This document shows, in pieces, positions 37,107-46,231 of a stretch of DNA of 64,000 bases. The notes beneath the pieces were generated by a model that did not search any database, was not told where the DNA came from, and saw only the letters and a list, made by a program, of their open reading frames with translations. Position 1 is the first letter of the stretch, and the number at the start of each line of letters is the position of its first letter. Source of the DNA: Pseudomonas sp. EpS/L25 (GTDB lineage Bacteria > Pseudomonadota > Gammaproteobacteria > Pseudomonadales > Pseudomonadaceae); contig NZ_LNUP01000018.1 of the NCBI RefSeq assembly GCF_001512295.1, forward strand, positions 332,191 to 396,190, given 5' to 3'. A program made the translations under genes and the position numbers.

Positions 37107-37234
37107 TTGATCGTTCGGTCAGCTTCGGGGCCGCTAGTCTAGTCCTCATGGCTATCCTGGCAACCTTCGCGGCGATCGTTGCCTGCCGTGATTGGCCTGC
37201 TAAAGTGCCGGTCCTCCGACCCGAGTGCCCAGGC

Positions 37235-38380
37235 ATGCACATCCTCGCCGACGAAAACATTCCACTGCTGGACGCCTTCTTCGCTCCCCATGCAACACTG
37301 GAGCGCCTGCCGGGCAGGGCCTTCGATCACGCCGCCGTGAGCCGCGCCGATGCCCTGCTGGTCCGCTCCATCACGCCGGTGGACGAGGCTCTGCTGAAGG
37401 ATTCGCCGGTACGCTTCGTCGGCACCTGCACCATAGGCACCGATCACCTCGACCTCGACTATCTCGACCGTACCGGCATCCGCTGGAGCAACGCCCCCGG
37501 TTGCAATGCCCGGGGCGTGGTGGACTGGGTGCTCGGCGCCCTGCTGGCAATGGCCGACTGGGCGGGAACCGAGCTGTCCAGCCGCACCTACGGCATCGTC
37601 GGTGCCGGGCAGGTCGGCGGGCGCCTGGCCGCGGTGCTGCGTGGCCTCGGTTGGACGGTGCTGGTCTGCGATCCGCCCCGCCAGGCTGCGGAGGGCGGCG
37701 ACTTCTACCGCCTGGATGAGCTGATCGAGCGCTGCGACGTGCTCTGCCTGCACACTCCCCTGATCCGGGATGGCGATCACCGCACCCTGCACCTGTTCGA
37801 TGCCGCGCGCCTGGCCCGCCTGCGTCCAGGTACCTGGCTGCTCAATGCCTGCCGTGGCGAGGTGGTCGACAACGTCGCTCTGCGCGCCCTCCTGGCAGGT
37901 GGCGCCGCGGTGGCGGTGGCGCTGGATGTCTGGGAGGGCGAGCCGGGCATCGACCCCGAGCTGGCCACGCTGTGCCGGATCGCGACGCCTCATATCGCCG
38001 GGCACAGTCTGGAAGGCAAGTGGCGTGGGACGGCGCAGATCTATCAGGCGTTCTGCGCCTGGGCCGGCGTGACGCCGCGGCTGACCCTGGCTGAATTGCT
38101 GCCGCCACAACACCTCGAGCGCTTGGTTTTCGGCGAGGAGGTATCGGAGGCGACCGCCTTCAAGCGCATCTGCCGGGCGGTCTACGATCCGCGCGACGAC
38201 GATGCGGCGCTACGCGCGACCCTCGGCCTGCCGGCCCTGGCGCGTGCCCAGGCGTTCGACGCCCTGCGCAAGGGCTATCCCATGCGTCGGGAGATTCCGG
38301 GGCTGGTGCTCGAAGGGGCGGGCGTGGCTCGCCTGGCGAGTGCCCTGGGGTGCGACTGGCGACATGGCGACGGCTCCTGA
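37235..38380 (+). CDS. pdxB: Erythronate-4-phosphate dehydrogenase
   Basis: 381 aa. Oxidises 4-phosphoerythronate in pyridoxal phosphate synthesis. D-2-hydroxyacid dehydrogenase fold: [16 protein letters not shown] start, [36 protein letters not shown]-binding [20 protein letters not shown], catalytic Arg in [11 protein letters not shown], Glu in [12 protein letters not shown] and His in [12 protein letters not shown], followed by the PdxB-specific C-terminal dimerisation domain. The ATG at 37235 gives the canonical N-terminus; the longer ORF start at 37148 is not used. Confidence 0.95.
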   Translation: MHILADENIPLLDAFFAPHATLERLPGRAFDHAAVSRADALLVRSITPVDEALLKDSPVRFVGTCTIGTDHLDLDYLDRTGIRWSNAPGCNARGVVDWVLGALLAMADWAGTELSSRTYGIVGAGQVGGRLAAVLRGLGWTVLVCDPPRQAAEGGDFYRLDELIERCDVLCLHTPLIRDGDHRTLHLFDAARLARLRPGTWLLNACRGEVVDNVALRALLAGGAAVAVALDVWEGEPGIDPELATLCRIATPHIAGHSLEGKWRGTAQIYQAFCAWAGVTPRLTLAELLPPQHLERLVFGEEVSEATAFKRICRAVYDPRDDDAALRATLGLPALARAQAFDALRKGYPMRREIPGLVLEGAGVARLASALGCDWRHGDGS

Positions 38381-38489
38381 AAGGCTGCGTCGCTTAGGAC
38401 CGAACGGCGGTTGAAGCGTTCAGCCCGGTCGCACACTCGCCGGTCGGCCAAGGCGGCCGAGCGACGTGATCATCGACTAGGCGTCGGGC

Positions 38490-38771
38490 TCAGTGGTATT
38501 CGCAAAGGTAGGCGGTATCTTCTGCTACCTTGAGCTGGAACTTGGCGTTGGCCGGCACGGTGAACTGGCTGCCCGCGGTGAAGGTTTCCCAGCTCTCGCT
38601 GCCTGGCAGTTTGACGGTCAGGGCGCCGGCTACCACGTGCATGACCTCCAGCTGGCTGGTGCCGAACTCGTATTCGCCGGGTGCCATCACGCCCAGGGTG
38701 GCGGGCTTGGACTTGAGGCTGAAGGCGATGGATTTGACGGTGCCGTCGAAGTATTCGTTGACCTTGAACAT
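38490..38771 (-). CDS. ppnP: Pyrimidine/purine nucleoside phosphorylase PpnP
   Basis: 93 aa, the normal length of the YaiE/DUF1255 cupin. [37 protein letters not shown] and the C-terminal [11 protein letters not shown] match closely. PpnP splits diverse nucleosides with phosphate to a free base and ribose-1-phosphate. The ATG at 38771 has AAGGA upstream. Downstream of the convergent pdxB; the 110-bp gap has no recognisable feature. Confidence 0.93.
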   Translation of the reverse strand: MFKVNEYFDGTVKSIAFSLKSKPATLGVMAPGEYEFGTSQLEVMHVVAGALTVKLPGSESWETFTAGSQFTVPANAKFQLKVAEDTAYLCEYH

Positions 38772-38845
38772 CGGATTTCCTTGTGCGAGAGCGGTTAGAA
38801 CCGTCCGCGAGTATGCCCAAGGCCGTCCCCCGCTGTCACCGGTTC

Positions 38846-39403
38846 TCAGCCCTGGCGCGTGAAGGCCGCCAGGCTCGCCGGCAGCAGCTTGGCGGTGTTG
38901 CGGGCATCGGTCTCGGCCCGGTGCAGCACGCCGGTGAAGGTAAGGCCGGCCGACTCCAGAGCCGCGGTGAGCCCCAGCGGCTTGGTCAGGCCACGTGCCT
39001 TGGCGAAGGCCTGTCTGAGGTTGCGGTGCGGGACGCGTGCCAGATGGGTGTGCAGGTCGTGCTCGCGCCAGGCCCGCTCCAGCAGGCGGCGGTCGAAGTC
39101 GCCCCAGCTGCACCAGCCGGCCAGGGTGGTCTCGTAGGCGCTCAGCCAGCTTTCGAAGCAGATCCAGGCGTCTTCCAGGCGCCCGGCGGCATCGACGTCC
39201 GCCTGGCTGATGTGGGTGAGCTCGCGGCAGAAGGGCGTGAGCAGCGGCAGGCGGCGCGGCTGGACGAAGCTCTGGTAGCGATCCAGCTCCTGGCCCTCGG
39301 CGTCCACCATCACCGCGCCGATCTCGATGATTTCCATCAGCTCTATCGGCCAGCCGCCTTCGTCGGTGGTCGCTTCCAAGTCCAGCACCAACCAATGCTT
39401 CAT
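38846..39403 (-). CDS. DEDDh 3'-5' exonuclease (KapD/ERI-1-like)
   Basis: 185 aa. DEDDh motifs: [13 protein letters not shown] (Asp, Glu), a middle Asp in [16 protein letters not shown], and [14 protein letters not shown] with the catalytic His and Asp. The domain spans essentially the whole protein. Related proteins trim RNA or act as stand-alone proofreading-like exonucleases; the substrate is unknown. The ATG at 39403 has GAGGA at seven bases; an upstream GTG at 39409 is too close to that site. Confidence 0.87.
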   Translation of the reverse strand: MKHWLVLDLEATTDEGGWPIELMEIIEIGAVMVDAEGQELDRYQSFVQPRRLPLLTPFCRELTHISQADVDAAGRLEDAWICFESWLSAYETTLAGWCSWGDFDRRLLERAWREHDLHTHLARVPHRNLRQAFAKARGLTKPLGLTAALESAGLTFTGVLHRAETDARNTAKLLPASLAAFTRQG

Positions 39404-39587
39404 CGTCACGTCCTCGGCCGGCCGCCTCGTTCATCGCAGATATGACGGTGGAAACCTCGCGGGGTTGCGTAGCAGCCCGCGCGCGGATGTCACATTCATG
39501 ACTCGATAGTGACATCTGGTCACGATTCGCTTGTGAGACCCCCGCCTTGCTCTTAAGCTTGGAGCCTCCTTCCTGCGAGTTTCACCC

Positions 39588-39842
39588 ATGGAGTGCCGTC
39601 CGGGTTGTGGCGCCTGTTGCATCGCGCCGTCGATCTCCTCACCACTGCCGCGCATGCCCCAGGGCAAGCCGTCCGGCGTGCGCTGTGCCCATCTGGACGC
39701 TACCAATCGTTGCGACCTGTTCGGCTCGCCGCTACGCCCTGCCGTCTGCGGTGGCTTCCTGGCCGAGCCGGCCTTCTGCGGTACCAGCAGTGCCGAGGCC
39801 ATGGCGATCCTCCTGCGCCTCGAGGGTGAAACCGCCGCCTGA
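39588..39842 (+). CDS. YkgJ-family cysteine-cluster protein
   Basis: 84 aa with the metal-binding Cys pattern of YkgJ/UPF0153 proteins: MECRPGCGACCIAPSISSPL, then RCAHLDATNRCDLFG, PAVCGGF and AEPAFCG. Probably binds zinc or an Fe-S cluster; function unknown. Followed 51 bp later by the START-domain gene on the same strand. The ATG is the first codon of the motif region and fits family starts. Confidence 0.85.
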   Translation: MECRPGCGACCIAPSISSPLPRMPQGKPSGVRCAHLDATNRCDLFGSPLRPAVCGGFLAEPAFCGTSSAEAMAILLRLEGETAA

Positions 39843-39893
39843 TTCCGATTGCCGCTAGCGCTCTCCGACAACCACAACAACAAGGGACGTCCC

Positions 39894-40493
39894 ATGCACA
39901 AGCCGCTTCGCTCCATCCTCGCCCTGACCCTGCTCGCAGCCGCCGGCCTCGCCCAGGCCGAGGATTGGCAACTCGCCAAGCAGGAAGACGGTATCCAGGT
40001 CTACACCCGCGCCGTGCCCGGCTCCAAGTACAAGGCCTACCGCGGCGTGGTCCAGATCAAGGCCGATCCGGCCGCCATCGCCAAGCTGCAGGACGACCCG
40101 GTGGGGTCGTGCAAGTGGATCTTCCGTTGCCAGTCGCTGCAGGTGCTCAAGCGTCAGGACAACCAGGCCTGGACCTACATGCGCATCGACATGCCCTGGC
40201 CGGTGACCGCCCGCGACGTGGTGCTGCACGTGACCGAGCAGAAAACCCCAGACGGCGGCTTCACCCGTATCCTCGAAGGTCAGCCGGACTACCGCCCCTC
40301 CGCCGACGGCTATGTGCGCGTAGCGAGCTTCCAGGGCCAGTGGCGCGTAGTGCCGAAGAACGGTGGCTCGGAAGTGACCTACGAAGCCCAGAGCGAACCG
40401 GGCGGCAGCGTGCCGTCCTGGCTGGCCAACAGCTTCGTGGTGGATGCGCCGCTCAATACCCTGAAGGGCCTGCGCCAGGCCGCGCAACGCTGA
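39894..40493 (+). CDS. Periplasmic START-domain lipid-binding-like protein
   Basis: 199 aa. Signal peptide LRSILALTLLAAAGLAQA with cleavage before EDWQLAKQ. The mature part is a START/polyketide-cyclase fold: EDGIQVYTRAVPGSKYKAYR, SCKWIFRCQSLQVLKRQDNQ, MPWPVTARDVVLHVTEQ and ANSFVVDAPLNTLKGLRQAA. Such proteins bind hydrophobic ligands; the ligand is unknown here. The ATG at 39894 is used in place of an upstream in-frame start at 39849, as it gives a proper signal peptide and has AAGGGA upstream. Confidence 0.85.
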   Translation: MHKPLRSILALTLLAAAGLAQAEDWQLAKQEDGIQVYTRAVPGSKYKAYRGVVQIKADPAAIAKLQDDPVGSCKWIFRCQSLQVLKRQDNQAWTYMRIDMPWPVTARDVVLHVTEQKTPDGGFTRILEGQPDYRPSADGYVRVASFQGQWRVVPKNGGSEVTYEAQSEPGGSVPSWLANSFVVDAPLNTLKGLRQAAQR

Positions 40494-40543
40494 TCGAGGG
40501 CGGGGCTCCGGTGGCGGAACCCGCTGGAGCCCGATCGTTCGAC

Positions 40544-40618
40544 TAATACCACCCCTGCCATCGGTCGCCTCCGGGTAGGCTATGGCACTCGCCGCTATCA
40601 TCGATTAATACCACCCCT
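40544..40618. repeat. Two direct copies of TAATACCACCCCT
   Basis: The 13-mer TAATACCACCCCT occurs at 40544-40556 and 40606-40618, spaced 62 bp, in the convergent gap between the START gene and msrQ. The second copy is followed by an AT-rich ATAAG. No ORF or terminator is evident here. Confidence 0.5.
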
Positions 40619-40665
40619 ATAAGTGCAAGGTGGAAAGTTGTCCTTCCTACCTCGGCTACCCGTGA

Positions 40666-41277
40666 TCAACGGGTGGGGATCGTCGCCGATTGGCTGCGGC
40701 GTCGACGGCGCCAGCCGTCCACCACTCGGAAGGCCAGTAGCGCAGCGCCGATCGCGGCATAGATCGCCCACTCCTCGAGGTCCGAGCGCACGATCCAGAG
40801 GTAGTGCAGCAGGCCTAGGCCCAGTACCAGATAGGCCAGCCGATGCAGCTCCTTCCAGCGTTTGCCCAGGCGGCGCATGGCCGGTCGATTGGAGGTGACG
40901 GCCAGCGCCAGCAGGATCAGCAGGGCTGCGGCGCCGACGATGATGTAGGGCCGGCGCTGCAATTCCACGCCCAGTTGCGACAGGTCGAACCCCAGCACGA
41001 AGGCCAGGTAGCCGAGGAAATGCAGCAGGGCGTAGGTGAAGGTCCAGAGGCCGAGCTGGCGACGGATCACCGGCCAGAGTTTCCAGCGAGTCAGGCGCGA
41101 CAGTGGGGTGAGGCTCAGCGTAAGCAGGAGCAGCACCAGGGCGCCGGTGCCCAGCTTGTCCACCAGCGCCTTGCCCGGGTCCGGGCCGAAGGCGAAGATC
41201 CAGGCCTGGTACAGCCACCACAGCGGCGGGCAGAGCGCCGCGACGAACACCGCGCCGCGCCAGAGCAGCAACCCCAT
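40666..41277 (-). CDS. msrQ: Heme-binding membrane subunit of the MsrPQ methionine sulfoxide reductase
   Basis: 203 aa with six membrane segments in the ferric-reductase-like fold. [56 protein letters not shown] and [20 protein letters not shown] show the histidines expected to bind heme. It passes electrons from the respiratory chain to periplasmic MsrP. Its ATG overlaps the msrP stop by one base (TGATG), consistent with translational coupling. Ends with an Arg-rich cytoplasmic tail ([15 protein letters not shown]). Confidence 0.92.
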   Translation of the reverse strand: MGLLLWRGAVFVAALCPPLWWLYQAWIFAFGPDPGKALVDKLGTGALVLLLLTLSLTPLSRLTRWKLWPVIRRQLGLWTFTYALLHFLGYLAFVLGFDLSQLGVELQRRPYIIVGAAALLILLALAVTSNRPAMRRLGKRWKELHRLAYLVLGLGLLHYLWIVRSDLEEWAIYAAIGAALLAFRVVDGWRRRRRSQSATIPTR

Positions 41278-42287
41278 CAGTAGTTTCTCCGCAGATCCAT
41301 GCCGGCGTAGAGCGAGGCCACTTCCTCGCCATAGCCGTTGAACATCAGCGTCGGTCGTACGTTGGGGCTGAACAGGCCGCTCGGCAGGCGGCGCTCGCGG
41401 GCCTGGCTCCAGCGTGGGTGGTCCACTTCCGGATTGACGTTGGCATAGAAGCCGTACTCGTTGGGTGCCATGCCCTGCCAGGTGGTGCGTGGCTGCTCTT
41501 CCACGAGGCTGATGCGGACGATGGACTTGATGCCCTTGAAGCCGTACTTCCAGGGCACGATCAGGCGCAGCGGCGCGCCATTCTGATTGGGCAGCACCCG
41601 GCCGTACATGCCCACCGTCATCAGCGTCAGCGGATGCATGGCTTCGTCGAGTCGCAGGCCTTCCACATAGGGCCAGTCCAGCAGGGCGAAGCTGGAGTTC
41701 ATGCCCGGCATGTGCTGCGGGTCCTTGAGCGTCTCGAATCTGACGTAGCGTGCCTTGCCGGTGGGTTCGACGCGCTTGAGCAGGCTGGCCAGCGGAAAGC
41801 CGAGCCAGGGGATGACCATGGACCAGGCCTCCACGCACCTCATGCGGTAGATGCGCTCTTCCAGGGTGTCGGGGGCGAACAGGTCTTCCAGGCCATAGGT
41901 ACCGGGCTTGCCGACCTCGCCGTCGACCACCACACTCCAGGGCTGGGTGGGCAACTGGGCGGCGTGGGCGGCGGGGTCGCTCTTGTCCGGGCCGAATTCG
42001 TAGAAGTTGTTGTAGTGGGTGGCGTCCTTGAAGGGGGTGATGTCCTCGCCCTTGACCGTGGCCGCCTGCCAGCGGGTATCCGGCAACTTGCGCTCGAACC
42101 AGTCCGGACCCTTGGCGGCCTCGACGTCGCCATAGGTGGAGGCAGCGGCCAGTGCCCAGCCGGGCAGGGCGGCGCCGGCGAGCAGGGCGCCGCCGGCACC
42201 GAGCAACTGGCGACGGGAGAGATAGACGGCTTCGGGGGTGATCTCCGACGCACGACAGGCGGAGCGCGGAACGATCTTGATCGGCAT
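41277..42287 (-). CDS. msrP: Periplasmic methionine sulfoxide reductase catalytic subunit MsrP
   Basis: 336 aa molybdopterin protein that repairs oxidised methionines in the periplasm. A twin-arginine signal, [20 protein letters not shown] (from about residue 22), is followed by the sulfite-oxidase-type domain. The molybdenum-ligating Cys is in [19 protein letters not shown]. Other features: [17 protein letters not shown] and [18 protein letters not shown]. The ATG at 42287 gives the family N-terminus ([12 protein letters not shown]). Divergent from the dihydroxyacetone kinase gene. Confidence 0.93.
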   Translation of the reverse strand: MPIKIVPRSACRASEITPEAVYLSRRQLLGAGGALLAGAALPGWALAAASTYGDVEAAKGPDWFERKLPDTRWQAATVKGEDITPFKDATHYNNFYEFGPDKSDPAAHAAQLPTQPWSVVVDGEVGKPGTYGLEDLFAPDTLEERIYRMRCVEAWSMVIPWLGFPLASLLKRVEPTGKARYVRFETLKDPQHMPGMNSSFALLDWPYVEGLRLDEAMHPLTLMTVGMYGRVLPNQNGAPLRLIVPWKYGFKGIKSIVRISLVEEQPRTTWQGMAPNEYGFYANVNPEVDHPRWSQARERRLPSGLFSPNVRPTLMFNGYGEEVASLYAGMDLRRNY

Positions 42288-42497
42288 GTGAACCTCGACG
42301 GGGGCAGCGCGCACAGCGGCGCGGCGAACGATCAGCGTGAGACATCCCGGTCACGAAAAGCTCCCACGCGCTGACGATAGCCTGCCGTGATGGTCCGGCG
42401 GAAGGCCGTCACGCTTTGGGTGACGCCACCCCGCGGTCGCCGGGCAGGTCCGGGGCCCCGTGCCATACTGCAGAACCCTCGCCCTCAGGAGTGCCCG

Positions 42498-44195
42498 ATG
42501 AAGAAGCTGATCAACAGCCCCACCGCGGTGGTGCGTGAATTGCTCGAAGGTCTGGTGAGCCTCGATCCCGCTCTGGCCTTGCTGGTCGACGAACAGGTCA
42601 TCCTGCGGCAACCGCTGGCCGCCGCCGCGGAGCGTCCGGTGGCGGTGATCTCCGGTGGGGGCAGCGGTCACGAACCGGCCCACGCCGGCTACGTTGGCGA
42701 GGGAATGCTGACCGCCGCGGTAGCCGGTGACGTCTTCACCTCGCCCAGCGTGGACGCGGTACTGGCGGCCATCCGCGCCGCTGCGGGAGCTGCCGGGGCG
42801 CTGCTGGTGGTGAAGAATTATACCGGCGACCGCCTCAACTTCGGCCTCGCCGCCGAACTGGCCCGCAGCGAAGGCATTCCCGTGGAGACGGTGCTGGTGG
42901 CCGATGACGCCGCCCTGCGCCATACCGTGGCCCCCGAGAAGCGACGGGGCATCGCTGGCACCGTGCTGATCCACAAGCTCGCGGGGGCCGCGGCCGCTGC
43001 AGGCCTGCCGCTGGCCGAGGTGGCCGGTCTCGCCCGGGCGGCAAGTGCCGAACTGCGCAGCATGGGCGTGGCGCTCGGTGCCTGCACCGTGCCGGCGGTA
43101 GGGCATCCGGGTTTTGCGCTAGCGGACGACGAAGTGGAATGGGGCCTGGGCATCCATGGCGAGCAGGGCGTCGAACGCGGTCCCTGGCTGGGCGCCGATG
43201 CCACCGTGGCACGACTGCTGGATACCCTGATCGAAGATGGCGGCTTTTCCCCGGGAACGCGCTTGGCGCTGCTGGTCAATGGCCTGGGCGCCACGCCGCC
43301 ACTGGAGCTCGCCCTGGTGGCGCGGGCGGCGTTGATCGACTTGCGACGACGGGGGCTGGTGGTGGAACGGGCCTGGACCGGCACCTTTCTCAGCGCCCTG
43401 GACATGCCCGGCTGCTCGCTGTCGCTGCTGCCGGTGGACGACGACCGCTTGGCCTGGCTGGACGCCCCGACCCGGGCGCGGGCCTGGCCCGGCGACGGGC
43501 GACTGCCGGCCACGCCCTGCCGGCTGCCCGCGCCTCAGGCGCCGGGCGAGGCGGTGACCGGGGCGCCGGGCCCCCTGGCGGAGCCCTTGCGCAGGGCCGC
43601 GGCGGCGGTGATCGCCAGCCTGCTGGCCAACGAAGCCCGCCTGACCGAGCTGGATAGCCGTGCGGGCGATGGCGACCTGGGCACCAGTCTGGCCCGCGGC
43701 GCCGAGGCGATCAAGACCCTGCCGGCCACGGTCTGGTACGCCCCGACGACGGCCCTCGCGGCCATGGGCCAGGCCCTACGGCGGGCCATTGGTGGCAGTT
43801 CCGGGCCCTTCTATGCCTGCGCCCTGTTGCGGGCTGCCCAGGTGCTGGATGGCGTGGAACGTCCCACCCTGGCCCAGTGGACCGAGGCCTTCGATCAGGG
43901 CGTCCAGGCCCTCGCCGAGCTGGGCGGTGCCCAGCCGGGACAGCGCACCATGCTCGATGCACTGAGGCCTGCCGCGGATGCCTTGCACGCGGCCGCGCAC
44001 GCCGGCTCGCCGGCCGCACAGGCGTTCGCCGCGGCACTCGCTGCCGCCCGGAAGGGCGCCGAGGCTACTGCCGACATGGTCCCGGCCCAGGGGCGTGCCA
44101 GCTACCTGGGCAACCGGGTGCTGGGCATTCCCGACGGCGGTGCGGTGGCCGTGGTCTGCTGGTTGGAGGCGCTGGAGCCGGTGATCGTCGCCTAG
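42498..44195 (+). CDS. Fused DhaK-DhaL dihydroxyacetone kinase (ATP-dependent type)
   Basis: 565 aa, a two-domain kinase that phosphorylates dihydroxyacetone with ATP. The N-terminal DhaK domain has ISGGGSGHEPAHAGYVGEGM, the covalent-substrate His region GLGIHGEQGVERG (family usually GEPG) and DDVA-type residues. A linker at about 330-370 is followed by DhaL with DSRAGDGDLGTSLARG (Mg-ATP Asp cluster; usually GDGDTG), GGSSGPFYACAL and the C-terminal DMVPAQGRASYLGNR. CAGGAG precedes the ATG at 42498. It could process dihydroxyacetone from sugar-acid breakdown, though it is 28 kb from that island. Confidence 0.9.
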   Translation: MKKLINSPTAVVRELLEGLVSLDPALALLVDEQVILRQPLAAAAERPVAVISGGGSGHEPAHAGYVGEGMLTAAVAGDVFTSPSVDAVLAAIRAAAGAAGALLVVKNYTGDRLNFGLAAELARSEGIPVETVLVADDAALRHTVAPEKRRGIAGTVLIHKLAGAAAAAGLPLAEVAGLARAASAELRSMGVALGACTVPAVGHPGFALADDEVEWGLGIHGEQGVERGPWLGADATVARLLDTLIEDGGFSPGTRLALLVNGLGATPPLELALVARAALIDLRRRGLVVERAWTGTFLSALDMPGCSLSLLPVDDDRLAWLDAPTRARAWPGDGRLPATPCRLPAPQAPGEAVTGAPGPLAEPLRRAAAAVIASLLANEARLTELDSRAGDGDLGTSLARGAEAIKTLPATVWYAPTTALAAMGQALRRAIGGSSGPFYACALLRAAQVLDGVERPTLAQWTEAFDQGVQALAELGGAQPGQRTMLDALRPAADALHAAAHAGSPAAQAFAAALAAARKGAEATADMVPAQGRASYLGNRVLGIPDGGAVAVVCWLEALEPVIVA

Positions 44196-44228
44196 GCTCT
44201 ATACGAAAGGTACCTACGCTCTCAGCGG

Positions 44229-44592
44229 ATGACGTTCAACGGCAGGAGCCGTACCGGTGAAAAGGCAGCTGGCCGCTGCAGCGACCTAGCCTGGATGGAC
44301 CGGCCGGAGCCGAGCCGCGTTCGAGCGCAGCGGGTGCGGTGTCGCCCCGGGAAAAACCCAGTGCAGCGGTGGCACCGGCGCCGTTTGCCGGCAGTTCACC
44401 GGCAGGTCTTCCATCCCTTCTGGAGACCGCCGCTGTCCATCCTGCCGCGGTTGCCGGCCTTCGATTCGAGCCTACCAGGTGCCGACCCAGGACCTGCGCA
44501 TCGACCTGGCGCGGATGCCGATGCGTCCCGCCAGTGGCCTGATCCTGAGCGATGTCCAGCAGGTGCAGCGCACCCATGGTCCGCTCGGCTAG
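44229..44592 (+). pseudogene. Possible decayed small gene in a 407-bp gap
   Basis: The gap 44196-44602 lacks an intact plausible gene. Successive plus-strand frames give protein-like pieces: MTFNGRSRTGEKAAGRC from 44229, then PSAAVAPAPFAGSSPAG and LPSLLETAAVHPAAVAGLRF from about 44360, then RAYQVPTQDLRIDLARMPM ending at the stop 44590-44592. Two frame changes would join them into one Pro/Ala-rich protein of about 120 aa. I do not recognise a function, and the reading could be GC-driven coincidence. Confidence 0.25.
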
Positions 44593-44602
44593 GCCGAATC
44601 CG

Positions 44603-46207
44603 TCAGGCCGGGACGAAGGGTGGCTCTTCGCAAATCTCGATCAGCAGCGGCCGGTCGTCCGGAGCGTCGGTGAGCAGCGCCTGCAGATGATCCAGGTCGC
44701 GGGCGCGCTCGGCCAGGCAGCCGAAGGCCCGCGCCAGGGCGAGGAAATCCGGGGTGACCAGATCGACCCCCAGCGGGGTGATGTCCCGGCGCTCCATGTA
44801 GCGGCGGATCTCGCCATAGCCTTGGTTGTTCCACAGCAGGATGACGACGCCGATCCGCGCCTCCACGGCGCTCGCCAGTTCGCTCAGGGTGAACAGCAGC
44901 CCGCCGTCGCCCACCAGGCACACCACCGGCCTCGTCGGTTCGGCCAACCGGGCGCCCAGGGCAGCCGGCAGGCCATAACCCAGGGTACCGTAGCCGGTGG
45001 AGGCGTTGAACCAGCGCCGTGGCCCGTCCAGCTCCACCAGGTGGTTGCCGGCGTAGACGGTCTGGGTCGAGTCGCCGACGTAGCGGGCGTCGGGGAGGGC
45101 GCTTCGCACGCGGTCGAACAGCGCGCGGAAGTGCGTCCAGTTGGCTAGTTCTTCCGCCAAGGCCGCCTGGGCCGCAGCGGTGCGTTGGGCGCCCGGACTG
45201 GTCGGATCAAGTCCACGGGCCGGCAGGCGCGCGAGCAGACCGCGCAGCGCGGCCTGGGCATCGCCCACCAGCCCCAGCCAGGGCTGGTGGTTGGCCACCA
45301 GCATGCGTGGGTCCAGGTCGATGCGGATCAGGTCGCCGGTCAGGCGGAAGCCGCCGTCGAAGACCACGTCGTAATCGGTCTCGCCCAGTTCGGTACCCAC
45401 CGCCAGGATGACGTCCGCCTGCTGGGCCAGCTCCCGTATCGGCGGCAGCGCCTGGTTGCTGCCCAGCGCCAGGGGGTGGCCGGGTGGCAACAGGCCCTTG
45501 GCATTGATGGTGGTGGCGGTGGGGGAGTCCAGGGCGGCGGCCAGGTCGCGTACTTCGGTAGCCGCCCGCTGGCAGCCGCCGCCGATCAGTAACAGGGGAC
45601 GCTCGGCGCTTCGCAGGCGCCCGGCGGCGCGGTCGAGCAGGGTGGCGGCCGGTTCCGGTCGCGCCAGTGTGGGCTTGGGCAGCACCCTCAGGTGTTCGGC
45701 CGGCGCGGTGATGATGTCCAGCGGCATTTCCAGATGGACCGGCCGCGGCCGCTCGCCCTCGAACACCGCGAAGGCCCGGGCCAGCACCGCGGGCAGGCCG
45801 TCGACGTCCAGCAGGGTATGGCTGAAGACGGTCACCCCGGCGGTCAGGTTGCGCTGGTTGGGCAGTTCATGGAGATAGCCGGCGCCATGGCCGAGGCGGG
45901 CACGCTCGTTGACGCTGGAGATCACCAGCATGGGGACCGAATCGGCGTAGGCCTGGGCCATGGCGGTGAGGATGTTGGTCAGCCCCGGTCCGCTGATGAC
46001 GAAGCACACTCCGGGCCGGCCACTGGCGCGGGCATAGCCGTCGGCCATGAAACCGGCGCCCTGCTCATGGCGCGGGGTGATGTGGCGGATGCCGCTGCCG
46101 GGCAGGCCGCGGTAGAGCTCCACGGTGTGCACCCCGGGGATGCCGAAGACGGTATCCACGCCCCAGGCGGCCAGTTGGTGGACCAGGTATTCGCCACAGG
46201 TGGTCAT
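44603..46207 (-). CDS. ThDP-dependent decarboxylase, 2-ketoarginine decarboxylase (AruI)-like
   Basis: 534 aa in the acetolactate synthase/benzoylformate decarboxylase superfamily. N-terminal ThDP pyrimidine domain: FGIPGVHTVELYRGL and RHEQGAGFMADGYARASGRP with the catalytic Glu. The C-terminal cofactor domain has GDGGLLFTLSELASAVEA then WNNQGYGEI, the GDG...NN motif. In the arginine transaminase pathway a related enzyme turns 5-guanidino-2-oxopentanoate into 4-guanidinobutyraldehyde, the precursor of guanidinobutyrate. Linkage to gbuA supports this role. It starts 24 bp after the symporter stop on the same strand. Confidence 0.85.
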   Translation of the reverse strand: MTTCGEYLVHQLAAWGVDTVFGIPGVHTVELYRGLPGSGIRHITPRHEQGAGFMADGYARASGRPGVCFVISGPGLTNILTAMAQAYADSVPMLVISSVNERARLGHGAGYLHELPNQRNLTAGVTVFSHTLLDVDGLPAVLARAFAVFEGERPRPVHLEMPLDIITAPAEHLRVLPKPTLARPEPAATLLDRAAGRLRSAERPLLLIGGGCQRAATEVRDLAAALDSPTATTINAKGLLPPGHPLALGSNQALPPIRELAQQADVILAVGTELGETDYDVVFDGGFRLTGDLIRIDLDPRMLVANHQPWLGLVGDAQAALRGLLARLPARGLDPTSPGAQRTAAAQAALAEELANWTHFRALFDRVRSALPDARYVGDSTQTVYAGNHLVELDGPRRWFNASTGYGTLGYGLPAALGARLAEPTRPVVCLVGDGGLLFTLSELASAVEARIGVVILLWNNQGYGEIRRYMERRDITPLGVDLVTPDFLALARAFGCLAERARDLDHLQALLTDAPDDRPLLIEICEEPPFVPA

Positions 46208-46231
46208 GCGTTCGTTCTCCTTGGGCGTCGA

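Noticed and set aside
40666-42354. 562-aa minus-strand frame apparently joining MsrP and MsrQ
   Set aside because: The N-terminal part is msrP in the wrong frame; real MsrQ starts at 41277, coupled to the msrP stop.
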